Notes: generated by a model not told the origin, from the letters alone. A stretch of 64,000 bases of DNA from Novosphingobium sp. CECT 9465 (GCF_920987055.1 NZ_CAKLBX010000001.1:496001-560000); one strand, 5' to 3'. Numbered from the stretch's first letter, positions 44,364-53,654 are shown. A program made the numbers and translations.

Positions 44364-45494
44364 GTGACCTTTACCGCGCGCATCCACAAGGCCGTTTCGG
44401 AAATCGCCGCCGCCGACTGGGACCGGCTGGCGGGGCCGTGTAATCCTTTCGTATCCCACGCTTTCCTGAAGCTGCTGGAAGATTCGCGCTCGGTCGGTGC
44501 ACGTACCGGCTGGTCGCCCCTGCCCATCGTGATCGAGGGCGAGGACGGACGCCCCGCTGCGGCGCTGCCCGCGTATCTGAAGAGCCACAGCCAGGGCGAA
44601 TATGTGTTCGATCATTCGTGGGCGGATGCATGGACGCGCGCGGGCGGGGACTATTATCCCAAGCTGCAGATCGCCGCGCCGTTCACGCCCGCCACCGGGC
44701 CAAGGCTGCTGACGGGTGATCGCCCGGACCTCGCCTTGCCGCTGCTGCGCGCCGCCGAACAGTTGTGTGATGGCAACGGCCTGTCATCGGCCCACGCCAC
44801 GTTCATCACGCCCGGACAATTGCCCTTGTTCGAAGAGGCGGGGTGGATGCTGCGGAGCGACATCCAGTTCCATTGGGAAAACCGCGGCTACGCCAGCTTC
44901 GACGATTTCCTTGGCGTACTGTCATCGGACAAGCGCAAGAATCTGCGCAAGGAACGCGCAAAGGCGCAGGACGGCGTGGAAATCCGCACTCTCAGCGGAG
45001 CACAGATCAGGCCCGAACACTGGGATGCGTTCTGGATATTCTATCAGGACACCGGCGCGCGCAAATGGGGGCGGCCCTACCTGACGCGCGAGGCGTTCGA
45101 CCTGATCGGCGAACGCATGGCCGACAAGGTGCTGCTGCTTATGGCGTTTATCGATGGGCAGGCGGTGGCGGGCGCGCTGAACTTCATCGGCGCGGACGCG
45201 CTATACGGCCGGTACTGGGGCGCGCAGGTAGACAAGCCGTTCCTGCATTTCGAACTGTGTTATTATCAGGCGATAGACGCCGCGATTGCGCTGGGCCTGA
45301 AACGCGTTGAGGCGGGCGCCCAAGGCGGGCACAAGCTGGCGCGAGGCTATGAGCCGGTGCAGACCTGGTCGGCGCACTACATCGTCGATCCGGGGTTCCG
45401 GCGGGCGGTTGCCGATTTTCTGGAACGCGAACGCGCCGGAATCGCGCAGGACCAGTTGCTGCTGGGCGAGCGGACGCCGTTTCGGAAGGGGTGA
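44364..45494 (+). CDS. FemAB/GNAT-like protein (peptidogalycan family)
   Basis: A 376-aa protein of the FemAB-like (DUF482) acyltransferase group. Patterns include CNPFVSHAFLKLLEDSRSVG and YVFDHSWADAWTRAG, then YASFDDFLGVLSSDKRKNLR, and near the end GLKRVEAGAQGGHKLARGYE. The biochemical role of the family is unproven, and the name peptidogalycan biosynthesis is only a database label. The start is GTG at 44364, just after the GDPD stop. An ATG at 44313 would overlap it. Confidence 0.82.
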   Translation: MTFTARIHKAVSEIAAADWDRLAGPCNPFVSHAFLKLLEDSRSVGARTGWSPLPIVIEGEDGRPAAALPAYLKSHSQGEYVFDHSWADAWTRAGGDYYPKLQIAAPFTPATGPRLLTGDRPDLALPLLRAAEQLCDGNGLSSAHATFITPGQLPLFEEAGWMLRSDIQFHWENRGYASFDDFLGVLSSDKRKNLRKERAKAQDGVEIRTLSGAQIRPEHWDAFWIFYQDTGARKWGRPYLTREAFDLIGERMADKVLLLMAFIDGQAVAGALNFIGADALYGRYWGAQVDKPFLHFELCYYQAIDAAIALGLKRVEAGAQGGHKLARGYEPVQTWSAHYIVDPGFRRAVADFLERERAGIAQDQLLLGERTPFRKG

Positions 45495-45524
45495 TGGCGT
45501 GGGACGGGGATGATCTACCCCAAG

Positions 45525-45676
45525 CCCGCTCATCCTGAGCCTGTCGAAGGACACGCGCCACGGCAGGTCTGGACGCCTTCACCCCGTCGGCTGCCCGGCA
45601 CGTGACCGTGGCGCGGATGGCCAGCACCGGCACCACCCTCTGCGCGACATCCTTCGACAGGCTCAGGATGAGCGGG
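45525..45676. repeat. REP-like inverted repeat pair
   Basis: A perfect 27-bp inverted repeat (45525-45551 with 45650-45676) enclosing about 100 bp. Each arm itself contains a small palindrome around CATCCTGAGCCTGTCGAAGG. This arm type, with TTCGACAGGCTCAGGATGAG, is a common extragenic repeat in proteobacteria. It fills most of the gap between the FemAB-like gene and the next small gene. Confidence 0.75.
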
Positions 45677-45758
45677 GTTGGAAGGCATGACGCTAATGAC
45701 GGCTTCCGGAATTTCGACTTTTTCGGTCGGACGGCTGTTTTGGGGTGGGGAGCGGTCT

Positions 45759-46028
45759 CTAGGGGGAGGTCGCGTAAATCAGGTTAGCTAGTGCATTTGA
45801 CACCCAAGCAAACAGTGCGAATGCGGCTACCTCGGCTAATGGGACTAAGTAATTTGGCCTCCATCGGAGCATCCGACTGCCAGCAAAGAAAGCGACAGAA
45901 AACGCTGCACCCGGCAAAAGCGGTAGTCGCTCAATTTCATGCGAAGGCACATATGGAAGTGTGAAAAATAGGGCCGCGAGAAGAAGGCCCGCTTCAGAGA
46001 TTTTCGGCAAGATTTGCTTCATACGCAT
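45759..46028 (-). CDS. hypothetical small membrane protein
   Basis: An 89-aa frame with three hydrophobic segments (SEAGLLLAALFFTLPYV, LLPGAAFSVAFFAGSRML and VPLAEVAAFALFAWVSNALA). Base composition is lower in GC than in neighbours. I recognise no family. The Met at 46028 is chosen; the one at 46022 or a TTG at 46040 are alternatives. If it is not real, the stretch 45495-46122 would be a repeat-containing gap. Confidence 0.45.
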   Translation of the reverse strand: MRMKQILPKISEAGLLLAALFFTLPYVPSHEIERLPLLPGAAFSVAFFAGSRMLRWRPNYLVPLAEVAAFALFAWVSNALANLIYATSP

Positions 46029-46122
46029 AGTCTGGTGCAACCTCGCACAACAGCGATCATGTCCGCAATGGCGTCGTATCCGGAAAGTCCGCTTTCGTTA
46101 GCCGAGCGGCATTGATCGGCCG

Positions 46123-46467
46123 TCAGGCGGCGGCCCTTCCGCTGCGCAGCCATTCGCGGGCGCGACGCTGGGCTTCGGAAATTTCGCGGGCGGTCATTTC
46201 GTCGGAAATGTCGGCGCGGCACCGGGCGGCTTCATCGTGGCCGCCGACAGCGGCGAGGTTGAACCACTTGTGCGCCTCGATCATGTCGCACGCCACGCCA
46301 TGGCTGCCGGTGGAATAGGCGACTCCAAGGTCGAACAGCGCGTTGCTATCGCCACTTGCGGCAGCGGCAAGGCAGGTCGCGACCAGCAGGTCTCCCGCTT
46401 CGGTTGATTCGGCGGCGATGGCTTGGCTCGATTCATCGGAAACCAGCTTTATCCAGGACTGTGTCAT
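46123..46467 (-). CDS. small Sel1-like repeat protein
   Basis: A 114-aa cytosolic protein with one to two Sel1-type repeats (about 35-85: GDSNALFDLGVAYSTGSHGV, then MIEAHKWFNLAAVGGHDEAA), the AHKWF and A-A-GH pattern being diagnostic. AAAGG lies just before the ATG. Sel1 proteins are protein-interaction scaffolds. The partner is unknown. Confidence 0.8.
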   Translation of the reverse strand: MTQSWIKLVSDESSQAIAAESTEAGDLLVATCLAAAASGDSNALFDLGVAYSTGSHGVACDMIEAHKWFNLAAVGGHDEAARCRADISDEMTAREISEAQRRAREWLRSGRAAA

Positions 46468-46763
46468 TTACCTTTACCCCCGTGGTGGAGCACAATCCCT
46501 TGGTGGCTCCGATAAGACGAAAGTCACCAATCTTGGTCAATAAATGGTTAACGCACCCACTGATCTGTTTTCGGATGAAACAGGGTGGGGATAACCCGGT
46601 GTGACCAATGCCTCTTCAGCAGCCCTTAATGCATTGTATGCGCCAAATAGCTTGTGCCCGTTTGGGGCCGACCCTATAGGCGCGCCAGTGTAGAGCTTGC
46701 TCGTCCGCAAGGGGAAAAGAAGCGAGCCGGGAGGGGCGGATAGCTTGGTATGCGGAGGGCCGA

Positions 46764-47222
46764 ATGGCTGGTGTCTTGAGTGACGAAATCGACGTCCTGG
46801 CAAAGGCGCGCCGCGCCATGCCAGGTGATTATGTGCCCAATGACGACGAACCTTACATGAATGAAGCGCAGCAGGATTATTTCCGCAAGCTATTGCTGGA
46901 ATGGAAGAAGTCGATCCTCTCGGCGGCGGCCGGTACGCTTTCGGCGCTGCAGGATGGCCCGATCCGCGAGCCGGACCTGAATGACCGGGCATCGAGCGAA
47001 ACCGACTGGGGCATCGAACTGCGTACGCGTGATCGCCAGCGCAAGCTGATCGCCAAGATCGATTCCGCCATGCGCCGGATCGATGAAGGCGACTATGGTT
47101 ACTGCGAAGTGACGGGTGAACCGATAGGTCTTGGCCGCCTTGTCGCTCGCCCTATCGCGACAATGACGGTCGAGGCGCAGGCCGCGCACGAACGTCGCGA
47201 GAAGATTTCGCGCGATATGTGA
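46764..47222 (+). CDS. dksA: RNA polymerase-binding transcription factor DksA
   Basis: A 152-aa DksA/TraR family protein that modulates rRNA and stringent-response promoters with ppGpp. It has a coiled-coil arm (about 35-110, with MNEAQQDYFRKLLLEWKKSI and DWGIELRTRDRQRKLIAKID), then the globular end YGYCEVTGEPIGLGRLVARP. Only one of the four zinc-finger cysteines (YCEVTG) remains, as in other alphaproteobacterial DksAs. GGAGG precedes the ATG. A UUCG hairpin follows the stop. Confidence 0.93.
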   Translation: MAGVLSDEIDVLAKARRAMPGDYVPNDDEPYMNEAQQDYFRKLLLEWKKSILSAAAGTLSALQDGPIREPDLNDRASSETDWGIELRTRDRQRKLIAKIDSAMRRIDEGDYGYCEVTGEPIGLGRLVARPIATMTVEAQAAHERREKISRDM

Positions 47223-47227
47223 TGGTT

Positions 47228-47247
47228 GGGCCGCCTTCGGGCGGCCC
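47228..47247 (+). terminator. stem-loop after dksA
   Basis: A perfect 8-bp GGGCCGCC/GGCGGCCC stem with a TTCG tetraloop, 6 bp after the dksA stop. No T-run follows, so it may be a Rho-dependent or 3'-stabilising hairpin rather than a strong intrinsic terminator. Confidence 0.6.
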
Positions 47248-47367
47248 GCCATGGCCAAGGATCTGGTTAACGGCCTCCGCCGCTAACCTGTTATTTACCT
47301 TGGCCGTTTAGGAACGAGCCACGAATTTGTGCGATTGCTCTGTGTGCGGACGCTCCCAGTGTGCCGC

Positions 47368-47763
47368 ATGCATGGCGAAACTCTTGAAGCGGCGGGACCT
47401 TTGGTGACGGACATGGACCATCGGCAGTTGGGGCGTGACAGCCTTTTCCTCCTGGCAGAGGTGCGCCTGGTGGGGGCCGACGCCGAACATCGGGTCAAGG
47501 TGCGCAATCTTTCCGCCGGCGGCATGATGGCCGAAGGCCCGATGCGGGTGCAGCGCGGCACGAATGTTGAAGTGAACCTGCGCAATATCGGCTGGGTCGA
47601 AGGCGTCGTCGCCTGGATTCAGGACAATCGCTTCGGCATAGCCTTCATCGATGAAGTCGATCCCAAGCTGGCCCGCGCCCAGGTGGCCGAAAGCGCAACC
47701 CCGCCCAGTTTCATCAAGCCGCCGATTGCCAATTACACACCCGGTCCCTTGCGCAAGATCTGA
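47368..47763 (+). CDS. PilZ domain protein
   Basis: A 131-aa single-domain PilZ protein, a likely c-di-GMP receptor. The motif NLSAGGM (NxSxxG) is preceded by a beta-strand with RDSLFLLAEVRL. The paired Arg residues of an RxxxR are not clear, so binding is uncertain. The start is the ATG at 47368. GTG 47404 or ATG 47413 are also possible. Confidence 0.75.
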   Translation: MHGETLEAAGPLVTDMDHRQLGRDSLFLLAEVRLVGADAEHRVKVRNLSAGGMMAEGPMRVQRGTNVEVNLRNIGWVEGVVAWIQDNRFGIAFIDEVDPKLARAQVAESATPPSFIKPPIANYTPGPLRKI

Positions 47764-47827
47764 TCGACGCAGGCTCTTGGGCAACTCTGGACCTGACCTC
47801 ATCCCGGCCTTCTGCTAGGCTGATGCC

Positions 47828-49294
47828 ATGGTCGCCCGTTTCTCCGCAATCGTGATGCTGGTCCTTGCCCTTGGCGCATGCGGCAAAGGGCAGGATGGGG
47901 CGTTGGCCGTGGCGGTCATGGGCGATTCGGCTGCGCTGAAAGAGCGCGGGGTGCGGCTTTCTCCACCGGCACAACTGGTCCGTTCCGCCACGACAGAGGG
48001 GCTGGTCGGCTTCGACGAACAAGGCCGGGTCGTGCCTGCGCTGGCAGACCGCTGGATCGTGACCGACAACGGGCAGAGCTATATCTTCCGCCTGCGCGAC
48101 GGGACGTGGCCCGATGGCAAGCGCATCACCGCCGATACTGCGGCCAGCGCCCTGCGCAAGGCGATTGCCGCGCTGAAGGGTACGGCGCTGGGGCTGGACC
48201 TGGCCGCCATCGATGAAATTCGCGTCATGGCGGATCGCGTGATCGAATTCGACCTTGCGGCGCCAGTGCCGGAATTGCTGACGCTGCTGGCCCAGCCCGA
48301 ACTTGGCCTGCCCTATCGCGGCAAGGGCGTGGGACCGATGGCGATCACGTTGGGAGAAGATGGCGCACAGGAACTGGTCCTGATTCCGCCCGAACAGCGC
48401 GGGCTGCCCAAGCAGGCCAATTTCGCCAGGCGTGCCCGGCCGCTGGCGTTGACGTTCGCGACCCCGGCCAAGGCTGTTGCGCTGTTCAACGATGGCTATG
48501 TCGATGTGCTGCTGGGTGGCAAGATCGATACCGTGCCACTGGCCGGGCGCATCGGGTTGACGCGCGGCAACGTGCGGCTTGATCCTGTTACCGGCCTGTT
48601 CGGGCTGATGGTCGACCGGAGCGATGGTTTCCTGGCAGACGCTGCCAACCGCGAGGCACTGGCCATGGCGATCGATCGCGATGCCTTGCTGGGCAACTTC
48701 GGCATCGGCGGCTGGCAACCGACCACGCGGATCGTCTCGCCCGATGTGGAGGACGATCTGGGGACCATCGGCGAACGCTGGCAGGGCATGAGCCTTGAGC
48801 AGCGGCAGGCACAAGGTGCGGCGCGGGTGGCGGCGTGGAAAGGTGCCGGACGGCCTCTCCCGACGCTGAACGTGGCCATGCCCGATGGGCAAGGCTCCAG
48901 CATCGTGTTCGACGCCCTGCGCGATGGCTTTGCGCGAATCGGCATTGCCGTCCGGCGTGTGCCCGAACGCGATCGCGCCGATTTGCGGCTGATTGACGTA
49001 ACAGCCCGTTATGGCCGCGCGACGTGGTTCCTCAACCAGCTTTCGTGCACGGTGCAGAAGGCGGTGTGCAGCCCGATTGGTGACGAGCGCGTGGCCGAGG
49101 CCCGCCGCGCCACCGATCCGCAGGCGCGCGCGGGACTGCTGGCCGAGGCAGAGGCCGAGATCACTGCGGCCAACGGCTTCATCCCGATTGCCCGGCCGCT
49201 GCGCTGGTCGATGGTGCGCAGCGGCACCAGCGGCTTTGCACAGAACCCATGGGGGTGGCATCCCTTGCCTCCGCTGGCATGGCTCCCCAAATAG
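47828..49294 (+). CDS. ABC-type solute-binding lipoprotein (family 5)
   Basis: A 488-aa periplasmic substrate-binding lipoprotein of the peptide/nickel family (SBP_bac_5). Its lipobox is LALGAC (Cys at about 18). The body has LVRSATTEGLVGFDEQGRVV with ALADRWIVTDNGQSYIFRLR, the typical N-terminal pattern, and ANREALAMAIDRDALL at the hinge. No permease or ATPase genes are adjacent, so its transporter is unlinked or it acts as a sensor. Substrate unknown. Confidence 0.85.
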   Translation: MVARFSAIVMLVLALGACGKGQDGALAVAVMGDSAALKERGVRLSPPAQLVRSATTEGLVGFDEQGRVVPALADRWIVTDNGQSYIFRLRDGTWPDGKRITADTAASALRKAIAALKGTALGLDLAAIDEIRVMADRVIEFDLAAPVPELLTLLAQPELGLPYRGKGVGPMAITLGEDGAQELVLIPPEQRGLPKQANFARRARPLALTFATPAKAVALFNDGYVDVLLGGKIDTVPLAGRIGLTRGNVRLDPVTGLFGLMVDRSDGFLADAANREALAMAIDRDALLGNFGIGGWQPTTRIVSPDVEDDLGTIGERWQGMSLEQRQAQGAARVAAWKGAGRPLPTLNVAMPDGQGSSIVFDALRDGFARIGIAVRRVPERDRADLRLIDVTARYGRATWFLNQLSCTVQKAVCSPIGDERVAEARRATDPQARAGLLAEAEAEITAANGFIPIARPLRWSMVRSGTSGFAQNPWGWHPLPPLAWLPK

Positions 49295-49299
49295 GGTTC

Positions 49300-49746
49300 A
49301 TGGACAAGCCCCTTTCCGCCATCCCGCCCTCTGCCATGCGCCGTCCTGAGCGGATGCGGCCTGAATTGCCCGGCCTTGGCAATGATCCTGCATCGGTGCG
49401 CAGCCGCTTGGAAATGCTGGAGAAATTGCTGGAACGCAGCTTCAGGATCCCGGTGATCCGCCGAGACGTGGGTCTGGACGCCATTGCCGGACTGGTGCCG
49501 GTGCTGGGCGACGTGATGACGGCGGCGATGGGCGCCTATGTGGTATGGGAAGCGCGCAACCTTGGCCTGCCCAAGTGGAAACTGTGGCGCATGGGCGCGA
49601 ACGTGGCGTTCGATACGGCGATTGGCGCGGTGCCTCTGGTGGGCGATGCGTTCGACTTCTTCTTCCGTTCGAATTCCAAGAACCTGCGGATTTTGCGCAA
49701 GCACCTCGACAAGCACCACCCGGCAGCCGGTGTGATCGAAGGCTGA
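49300..49746 (+). CDS. DUF4112 family membrane protein
   Basis: A 148-aa protein matching DUF4112: LEKLLERSFRIPVIRRDVGL, DAIAGLVPVLGDVMTAAMGA and FDTAIGAVPLVGDAFDFFFR. Two amphipathic or membrane helices are present. The start at 49300 has TAGGG upstream, 5 bp after the SBP stop. Function unknown. Confidence 0.82.
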   Translation: MDKPLSAIPPSAMRRPERMRPELPGLGNDPASVRSRLEMLEKLLERSFRIPVIRRDVGLDAIAGLVPVLGDVMTAAMGAYVVWEARNLGLPKWKLWRMGANVAFDTAIGAVPLVGDAFDFFFRSNSKNLRILRKHLDKHHPAAGVIEG

Positions 49747-49749
49747 GCC

Positions 49750-49926
49750 TCAGAAATCGATGGCGATACCGTTCTTTTCCCAATCGCCGAAGCGGGTGGG
49801 ATCAAGGCCATCGGGATCATCGCCGTGTTCGACCGGCTTTGGCGCAGGCGCGGGATCGTTGGTCCAGTGATCGGGGCGGATGAATTCCGCCGGGCGGGTG
49901 GTGGCGCGGGGCGTTGGCTTGGTCAT
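49750..49926 (-). CDS. succinate dehydrogenase assembly factor 4-like protein (DUF1674)
   Basis: A 58-aa polar protein ending DPTRFGDWEKNGIAIDF, the conserved C-terminal signature of the DUF1674/SDHAF4 family. In mitochondria SDHAF4 helps mature the flavoprotein subunit of succinate dehydrogenase. Bacterial members are presumed similar. The start is the ATG at 49926, giving a length typical of the family. It is divergent from rsmB. Confidence 0.8.
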   Translation of the reverse strand: MTKPTPRATTRPAEFIRPDHWTNDPAPAPKPVEHGDDPDGLDPTRFGDWEKNGIAIDF

Positions 49927-49999
49927 GGTGTTGCAAATGGGCCTTCGTTCGGCGAAGCGCAATTGCCATTTGGGGCAGCAGCGCCGATAGGCCCCGTCC

Positions 50000-51274
50000 A
50001 TGGCCCGTAATAACAACCCAGACGAGATTCCCGGCGTTCCCGCACGCCTTGCCGCCTTGCGCCTGCTTGACGCCGTTCTGCGACGCGGCGAACCACTGGA
50101 TCAGGCAGCTCCCCCAATCCTGCGCGCGATAGAGCGTGGCGATGACCGGGCGCTGGCCACGGCCATTGCGCAAGAAGCGCTGCGCTGGATGGCGGACCTC
50201 GATGCGCTGATCGATCAGGCAACGAAGACCGTGCTGCCCGAAGATGCCAAGGCGCGCAATGTGCTGCGGATCATGCTGGCGCAGGCGCTGCGGCTGGGCC
50301 TGCCGGGCCATGCGGTGGTCGCCACCGGGCTGCCCTTGCTGATGGGCGGACCGCGCCGTCTGGCGCATGGTGTGTTCTCGGCGGTGACCAGAGCCAATCC
50401 GAAACTGCCCGAATCGCCAAGCCTGCCTGATGGGGTCGCGGATCGCTGGGACACGGCATGGCCGGATCGCGTCGAAATGATCGCGCGTGGCCTTTCCGAA
50501 CCGCCGCCGCTCGACCTGACCCTGCGCGATGCCAGCGAGACGGCGCAGTGGGTCGAGACGCTTGGCGGGCAGTCTCTGGCGCCGGGCCATGTTCGCCTTG
50601 CGCGGGCCGGATCGGTCGAGGCACTGCCCGGCTTTGCCGAAGGCGCCTGGTGGGTGCAGGATCTGGCCGCCAGTGTGCCTGTACGGCTGCTGGGTGAGGG
50701 GCAGGGCCATCGGGGGCAGGGGCAGCGCGCGCTCGATCTGTGCGCCGCACCGGGCGGCAAGACGCTGCAACTGGCAGCGGCGGGCTGGAAAGTTACCGCG
50801 CTCGACAAATCCGCCCGCCGGGTGGAGCGGTTGCACGACAACCTCAAGCGCAGCGGGCTGGAAGCCGATGTTGTGGTGGCCGATGTCCTGACGTGGACGC
50901 CGGACGCACCGTTTGATGCGATCCTGCTCGACGCGCCATGCAGCGCCACTGGCACCTGTCGCCGCCATCCCGATGTCCTGCACCGCTTGGCGAATATGGG
51001 CGAACTGGTCGAGTTGCAGCGCGCGATGCTGGAACGTGCGGCCGGTTGGCTCGCACCCGGCGGGCGCCTGGTCTACGCCGTGTGCTCGCTGGAACCCGAA
51101 GAAGCCGAAGCGCAAGCCGATGCATTCGGCTTGCTCACCGCGCAGCCCGTCACTGCGGCAGAAGTGCCTGATGGTGTTTCAACTGCGAACGGCTACTTCC
51201 GCGCCGACCCCGGCATGCTGGCCGAAGTCGGCGGAATCGACGGCTTCTTCGCCGCGCGCTGGGTGAAAGCCTAA
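50000..51274 (+). CDS. rsmB: RsmB-like 16S rRNA m5C methyltransferase
   Basis: A 424-aa RNA cytosine-C5 methyltransferase of the RsmB/NOP2 group. The N-terminal NusB-like domain (about 15-140) is followed by the SAM domain. Motif I is [16 protein letters not shown]; the catalytic cysteines lie in [17 protein letters not shown] and [12 protein letters not shown]. The stop overlaps the convergent msrA stop by four bases. The exact rRNA target (C967 in E. coli) is inferred from the family. Confidence 0.9.
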   Translation: MARNNNPDEIPGVPARLAALRLLDAVLRRGEPLDQAAPPILRAIERGDDRALATAIAQEALRWMADLDALIDQATKTVLPEDAKARNVLRIMLAQALRLGLPGHAVVATGLPLLMGGPRRLAHGVFSAVTRANPKLPESPSLPDGVADRWDTAWPDRVEMIARGLSEPPPLDLTLRDASETAQWVETLGGQSLAPGHVRLARAGSVEALPGFAEGAWWVQDLAASVPVRLLGEGQGHRGQGQRALDLCAAPGGKTLQLAAAGWKVTALDKSARRVERLHDNLKRSGLEADVVVADVLTWTPDAPFDAILLDAPCSATGTCRRHPDVLHRLANMGELVELQRAMLERAAGWLAPGGRLVYAVCSLEPEEAEAQADAFGLLTAQPVTAAEVPDGVSTANGYFRADPGMLAEVGGIDGFFAARWVKA

Positions 51275-51807
51275 GCCTTCACTTTCTCAGCGAAGCTCTT
51301 GCGCAGTTTCATCAGCTTGGGCGGGATCACGGCAAGGCAATAGGGATTGCGCTGGCCTTCGCCCTGCCAATATTCCTGATGGTAATCCTCGGCAGGATAC
51401 CATGTCGCCGGGCTTTCGATGGTCGTCACGATCGGTGCGGGCCAGTTGGGCTGATTGCGCGCGATTGCTTTTTCCGCCTCGGCCTTTTGCGCTTCGTCCA
51501 GCGGGAACAGCGCGGAGCGGTACTGGGTGCCCACATCGTTGCCCTGGCGGTTCAGTTGCGTAGGGTCGTGCGTGGCAAAGAACATGTCGAGGATTTCGCC
51601 ATAGCTGACCACGTCAGGGTCGAAGGTCACACGGATTGCCTCGGCATGGCCGGTGCTGCCCGAACAGACCTGCTTGTAGGTCGGGTTCTCGACGCTACCA
51701 CCAAGATAGCCGCTTTCGACCTGCGATACGCCGATCACATCGCGGAACACGGCTTCCGTGCACCAGAAGCACCCGCCGGCAAGAATGGCCGTTGCTTGTT
51801 CGCTCAT
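51271..51807 (-). CDS. msrA: peptide methionine-S-sulfoxide reductase MsrA
   Basis: A 178-aa repair enzyme reducing the S-epimer of methionine sulfoxide. The catalytic motif is [11 protein letters not shown]. Other family stretches are [20 protein letters not shown] and [20 protein letters not shown], with YHQEYWQ near the end. AAGGAG lies about 10 nt before the ATG. It is cytosolic, with no signal peptide. Confidence 0.95.
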   Translation of the reverse strand: MSEQATAILAGGCFWCTEAVFRDVIGVSQVESGYLGGSVENPTYKQVCSGSTGHAEAIRVTFDPDVVSYGEILDMFFATHDPTQLNRQGNDVGTQYRSALFPLDEAQKAEAEKAIARNQPNWPAPIVTTIESPATWYPAEDYHQEYWQGEGQRNPYCLAVIPPKLMKLRKSFAEKVKA

Positions 51808-51884
51808 GCGTCTTATTCTCCTTGTACGATTGCAAGATAGGCAGGCGCATCCCGCTTGTCATCGGCACGAAGGAGAATCCTGTG

Positions 51885-52748
51885 ATGCGCAAAGCCAGCC
51901 TTGCCACTCTTGCCCTGATCGCCGGCCTTGGGCTGTCCGCGCCCGCCCTTGCCCAGCATGAAGGGCATGTCATGGCAAAGCCTGCGATCGATCCTGCGCT
52001 GGCCGCTGCCGTGGCTGACAAATCGCGCGAGACCGACAAGTTGCGCGACAAGTATCGCCGCCCGGATGAAACGCTGGCCTTCTTCCAGGTGGCCCCGACG
52101 ATGAAGGTGGGCGAATACGCGCCCGGCGGCGGCTGGTATTCGCGCCTGCTGGGGCTGTACCTTGGGCCGAAGGGCAAGCTGGTGGGATTGTATTTCGATC
52201 CGACATCGGGCGCGTTCAACGAAAAGTCGCAAGCCGGGATCCGGGCGGGCGCTGCCAAGTTTCCGGCTGATGTTGCCGGCTGGTCGGGCCAACCGGCAGA
52301 TCGGTTTGCCGGATATACGCTCGATGCCGTGCCCGAAGGCGAGAAGGGCAGCTTTGACCGTATCCTGATCATGCGGATGATGCACAACCTGATGCGCTGG
52401 AACATCGCGGACAGCGAAATCAAGAAGATGCGCGATATGCTCAAGCCCGATGGCATGATCGGCATTGAACAGCACCGTGCCAGGGCCGATGCGCCCTATG
52501 CGTTCACCGATGGCAGCAAGGGCTATCTGCGCGAGGCCGACGTGATCAAGTTCATGGAAGTGAACGGCTTCACTTTCGTAGGCAAAAGCGAGGCCAATGC
52601 CAATCCCAAGGACCCCGCCAACTGGCCGGGCGGCGTGTGGACGCTGCCGCCTGCGATGGACGGTGCCAAGGACGATGCCGAAAAGGCGAAGATGCAAGCC
52701 ATCGGTGAAAGCGACCGCATGACGCTGCTGTTCCGCAAGCGGCCATGA
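51885..52748 (+). CDS. exported methyltransferase-like protein
   Basis: A 287-aa protein with a clear Sec signal peptide (LATLALIAGLGLSAPALAQ) followed by a degenerate class I methyltransferase fold: VGEYAPGGGWYSRLLGLYLG in the motif I position, GKLVGLYFD, then FDRILIMRMMHNLMRW and MLKPDGMIGIEQHRARADA. Sphingomonadales encode many such exported proteins. Since SAM is not normally periplasmic, enzymatic methylation there is doubtful. AAGGAG precedes the ATG at 51885. Confidence 0.82.
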   Translation: MRKASLATLALIAGLGLSAPALAQHEGHVMAKPAIDPALAAAVADKSRETDKLRDKYRRPDETLAFFQVAPTMKVGEYAPGGGWYSRLLGLYLGPKGKLVGLYFDPTSGAFNEKSQAGIRAGAAKFPADVAGWSGQPADRFAGYTLDAVPEGEKGSFDRILIMRMMHNLMRWNIADSEIKKMRDMLKPDGMIGIEQHRARADAPYAFTDGSKGYLREADVIKFMEVNGFTFVGKSEANANPKDPANWPGGVWTLPPAMDGAKDDAEKAKMQAIGESDRMTLLFRKRP

Positions 52749-52805
52749 TATGACAGGTCGCGGCGACGGTTGAATTGATGCGGGCGGCGGCTTAGGTCAC
52801 ACGGC

Positions 52806-53654
52806 ATGAGCCAGATCACCGTCGCCGCCCTGCAACTTGCCCTGAATGCGGGCGAGGCCGAGAATATCGCTGCCGTTGCCGCACTGGTGGAGGAGGCGGC
52901 CAAAGACGGCGCGCAGATCGTGCTGCCGCCTGAACTGTTCGCCGCGCCATACTTCTGCAAGGTTGAGGACGAAGCGCTGTTTTCGCTTGCTTATCCGCTG
53001 GAGCAGGACCCATCGGTGCGCGAAATGCGCAAACTTGCCAAGGCGCTGGGCATCGCCATCCCGACCAGTTTCTTCGAGCGCGACGGGCACCATTACTACA
53101 ATACGCTGGCGATGATAGGCCCGGATGGCGAGATCATGGGCATCTATCGCAAAAGCCATATTCCCGATGGCCCAGGGTACGAGGAAAAGTACTATTTCCG
53201 CCCCGGCAACACCGGGTTCAAGGTGTGGGACGTGTTCGGTACGCGCATCGGCGTCGGGGTTTGCTGGGACCAGTGGTATCCCGAATGCGCGCGCGCGATG
53301 GCGCTGATGGGGGCGGAACTGCTGTTCTATCCCACTGCCATCGGCACCGAACCCTATGACGCCGATCTCGACACCAGCCGCATGTGGCGGCGCGCGATGC
53401 TGGGCCATGCGGTTTCAAACTGCATGCCGGTGATCGCCGCCAACCGCATCGGTAGCGAGGACGGGCAACGATTCTACGGTCACAGCTTCATCAGCGATGA
53501 ATGGGGCGATTTCATCGCGGAATTCGGCGCAAGCGAAATCGGCGGACTGCTGGCCACGATCGACCTGAAACGTGCCGCCACGCACCGCGCCGGAATGGGT
53601 TTCTTCCGCGACCGTCGCCCGCAGCTTTACACGCGTCTGTCCGAGGACGTGTGA
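52806..53654 (+). CDS. aguB: N-carbamoylputrescine amidase
   Basis: A 282-aa nitrilase-superfamily amidase. The Glu-Lys-Cys triad is visible in VLPPELFAAPYFC, YRKSHIPDGPGYEEKYYF and VGVCWDQWYPECARAM. The GYEEKYYFRPGN and FYPTAIGTEP stretches match AguB, which converts N-carbamoylputrescine to putrescine in the agmatine route. No agmatine deiminase gene is in the window. It overlaps folK by four bases. Confidence 0.9.
   Translation: MSQITVAALQLALNAGEAENIAAVAALVEEAAKDGAQIVLPPELFAAPYFCKVEDEALFSLAYPLEQDPSVREMRKLAKALGIAIPTSFFERDGHHYYNTLAMIGPDGEIMGIYRKSHIPDGPGYEEKYYFRPGNTGFKVWDVFGTRIGVGVCWDQWYPECARAMALMGAELLFYPTAIGTEPYDADLDTSRMWRRAMLGHAVSNCMPVIAANRIGSEDGQRFYGHSFISDEWGDFIAEFGASEIGGLLATIDLKRAATHRAGMGFFRDRRPQLYTRLSEDV

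Noticed and set aside
47714..49261. 515-codon frame opposite the solute-binding protein
   Set aside because: Antisense to a lipoprotein with a signal peptide and family motifs; no domain of its own.
49817..51115. 432-codon frame opposite rsmB
   Set aside because: Gln/Arg-rich antisense translation; rsmB has full methyltransferase motifs.
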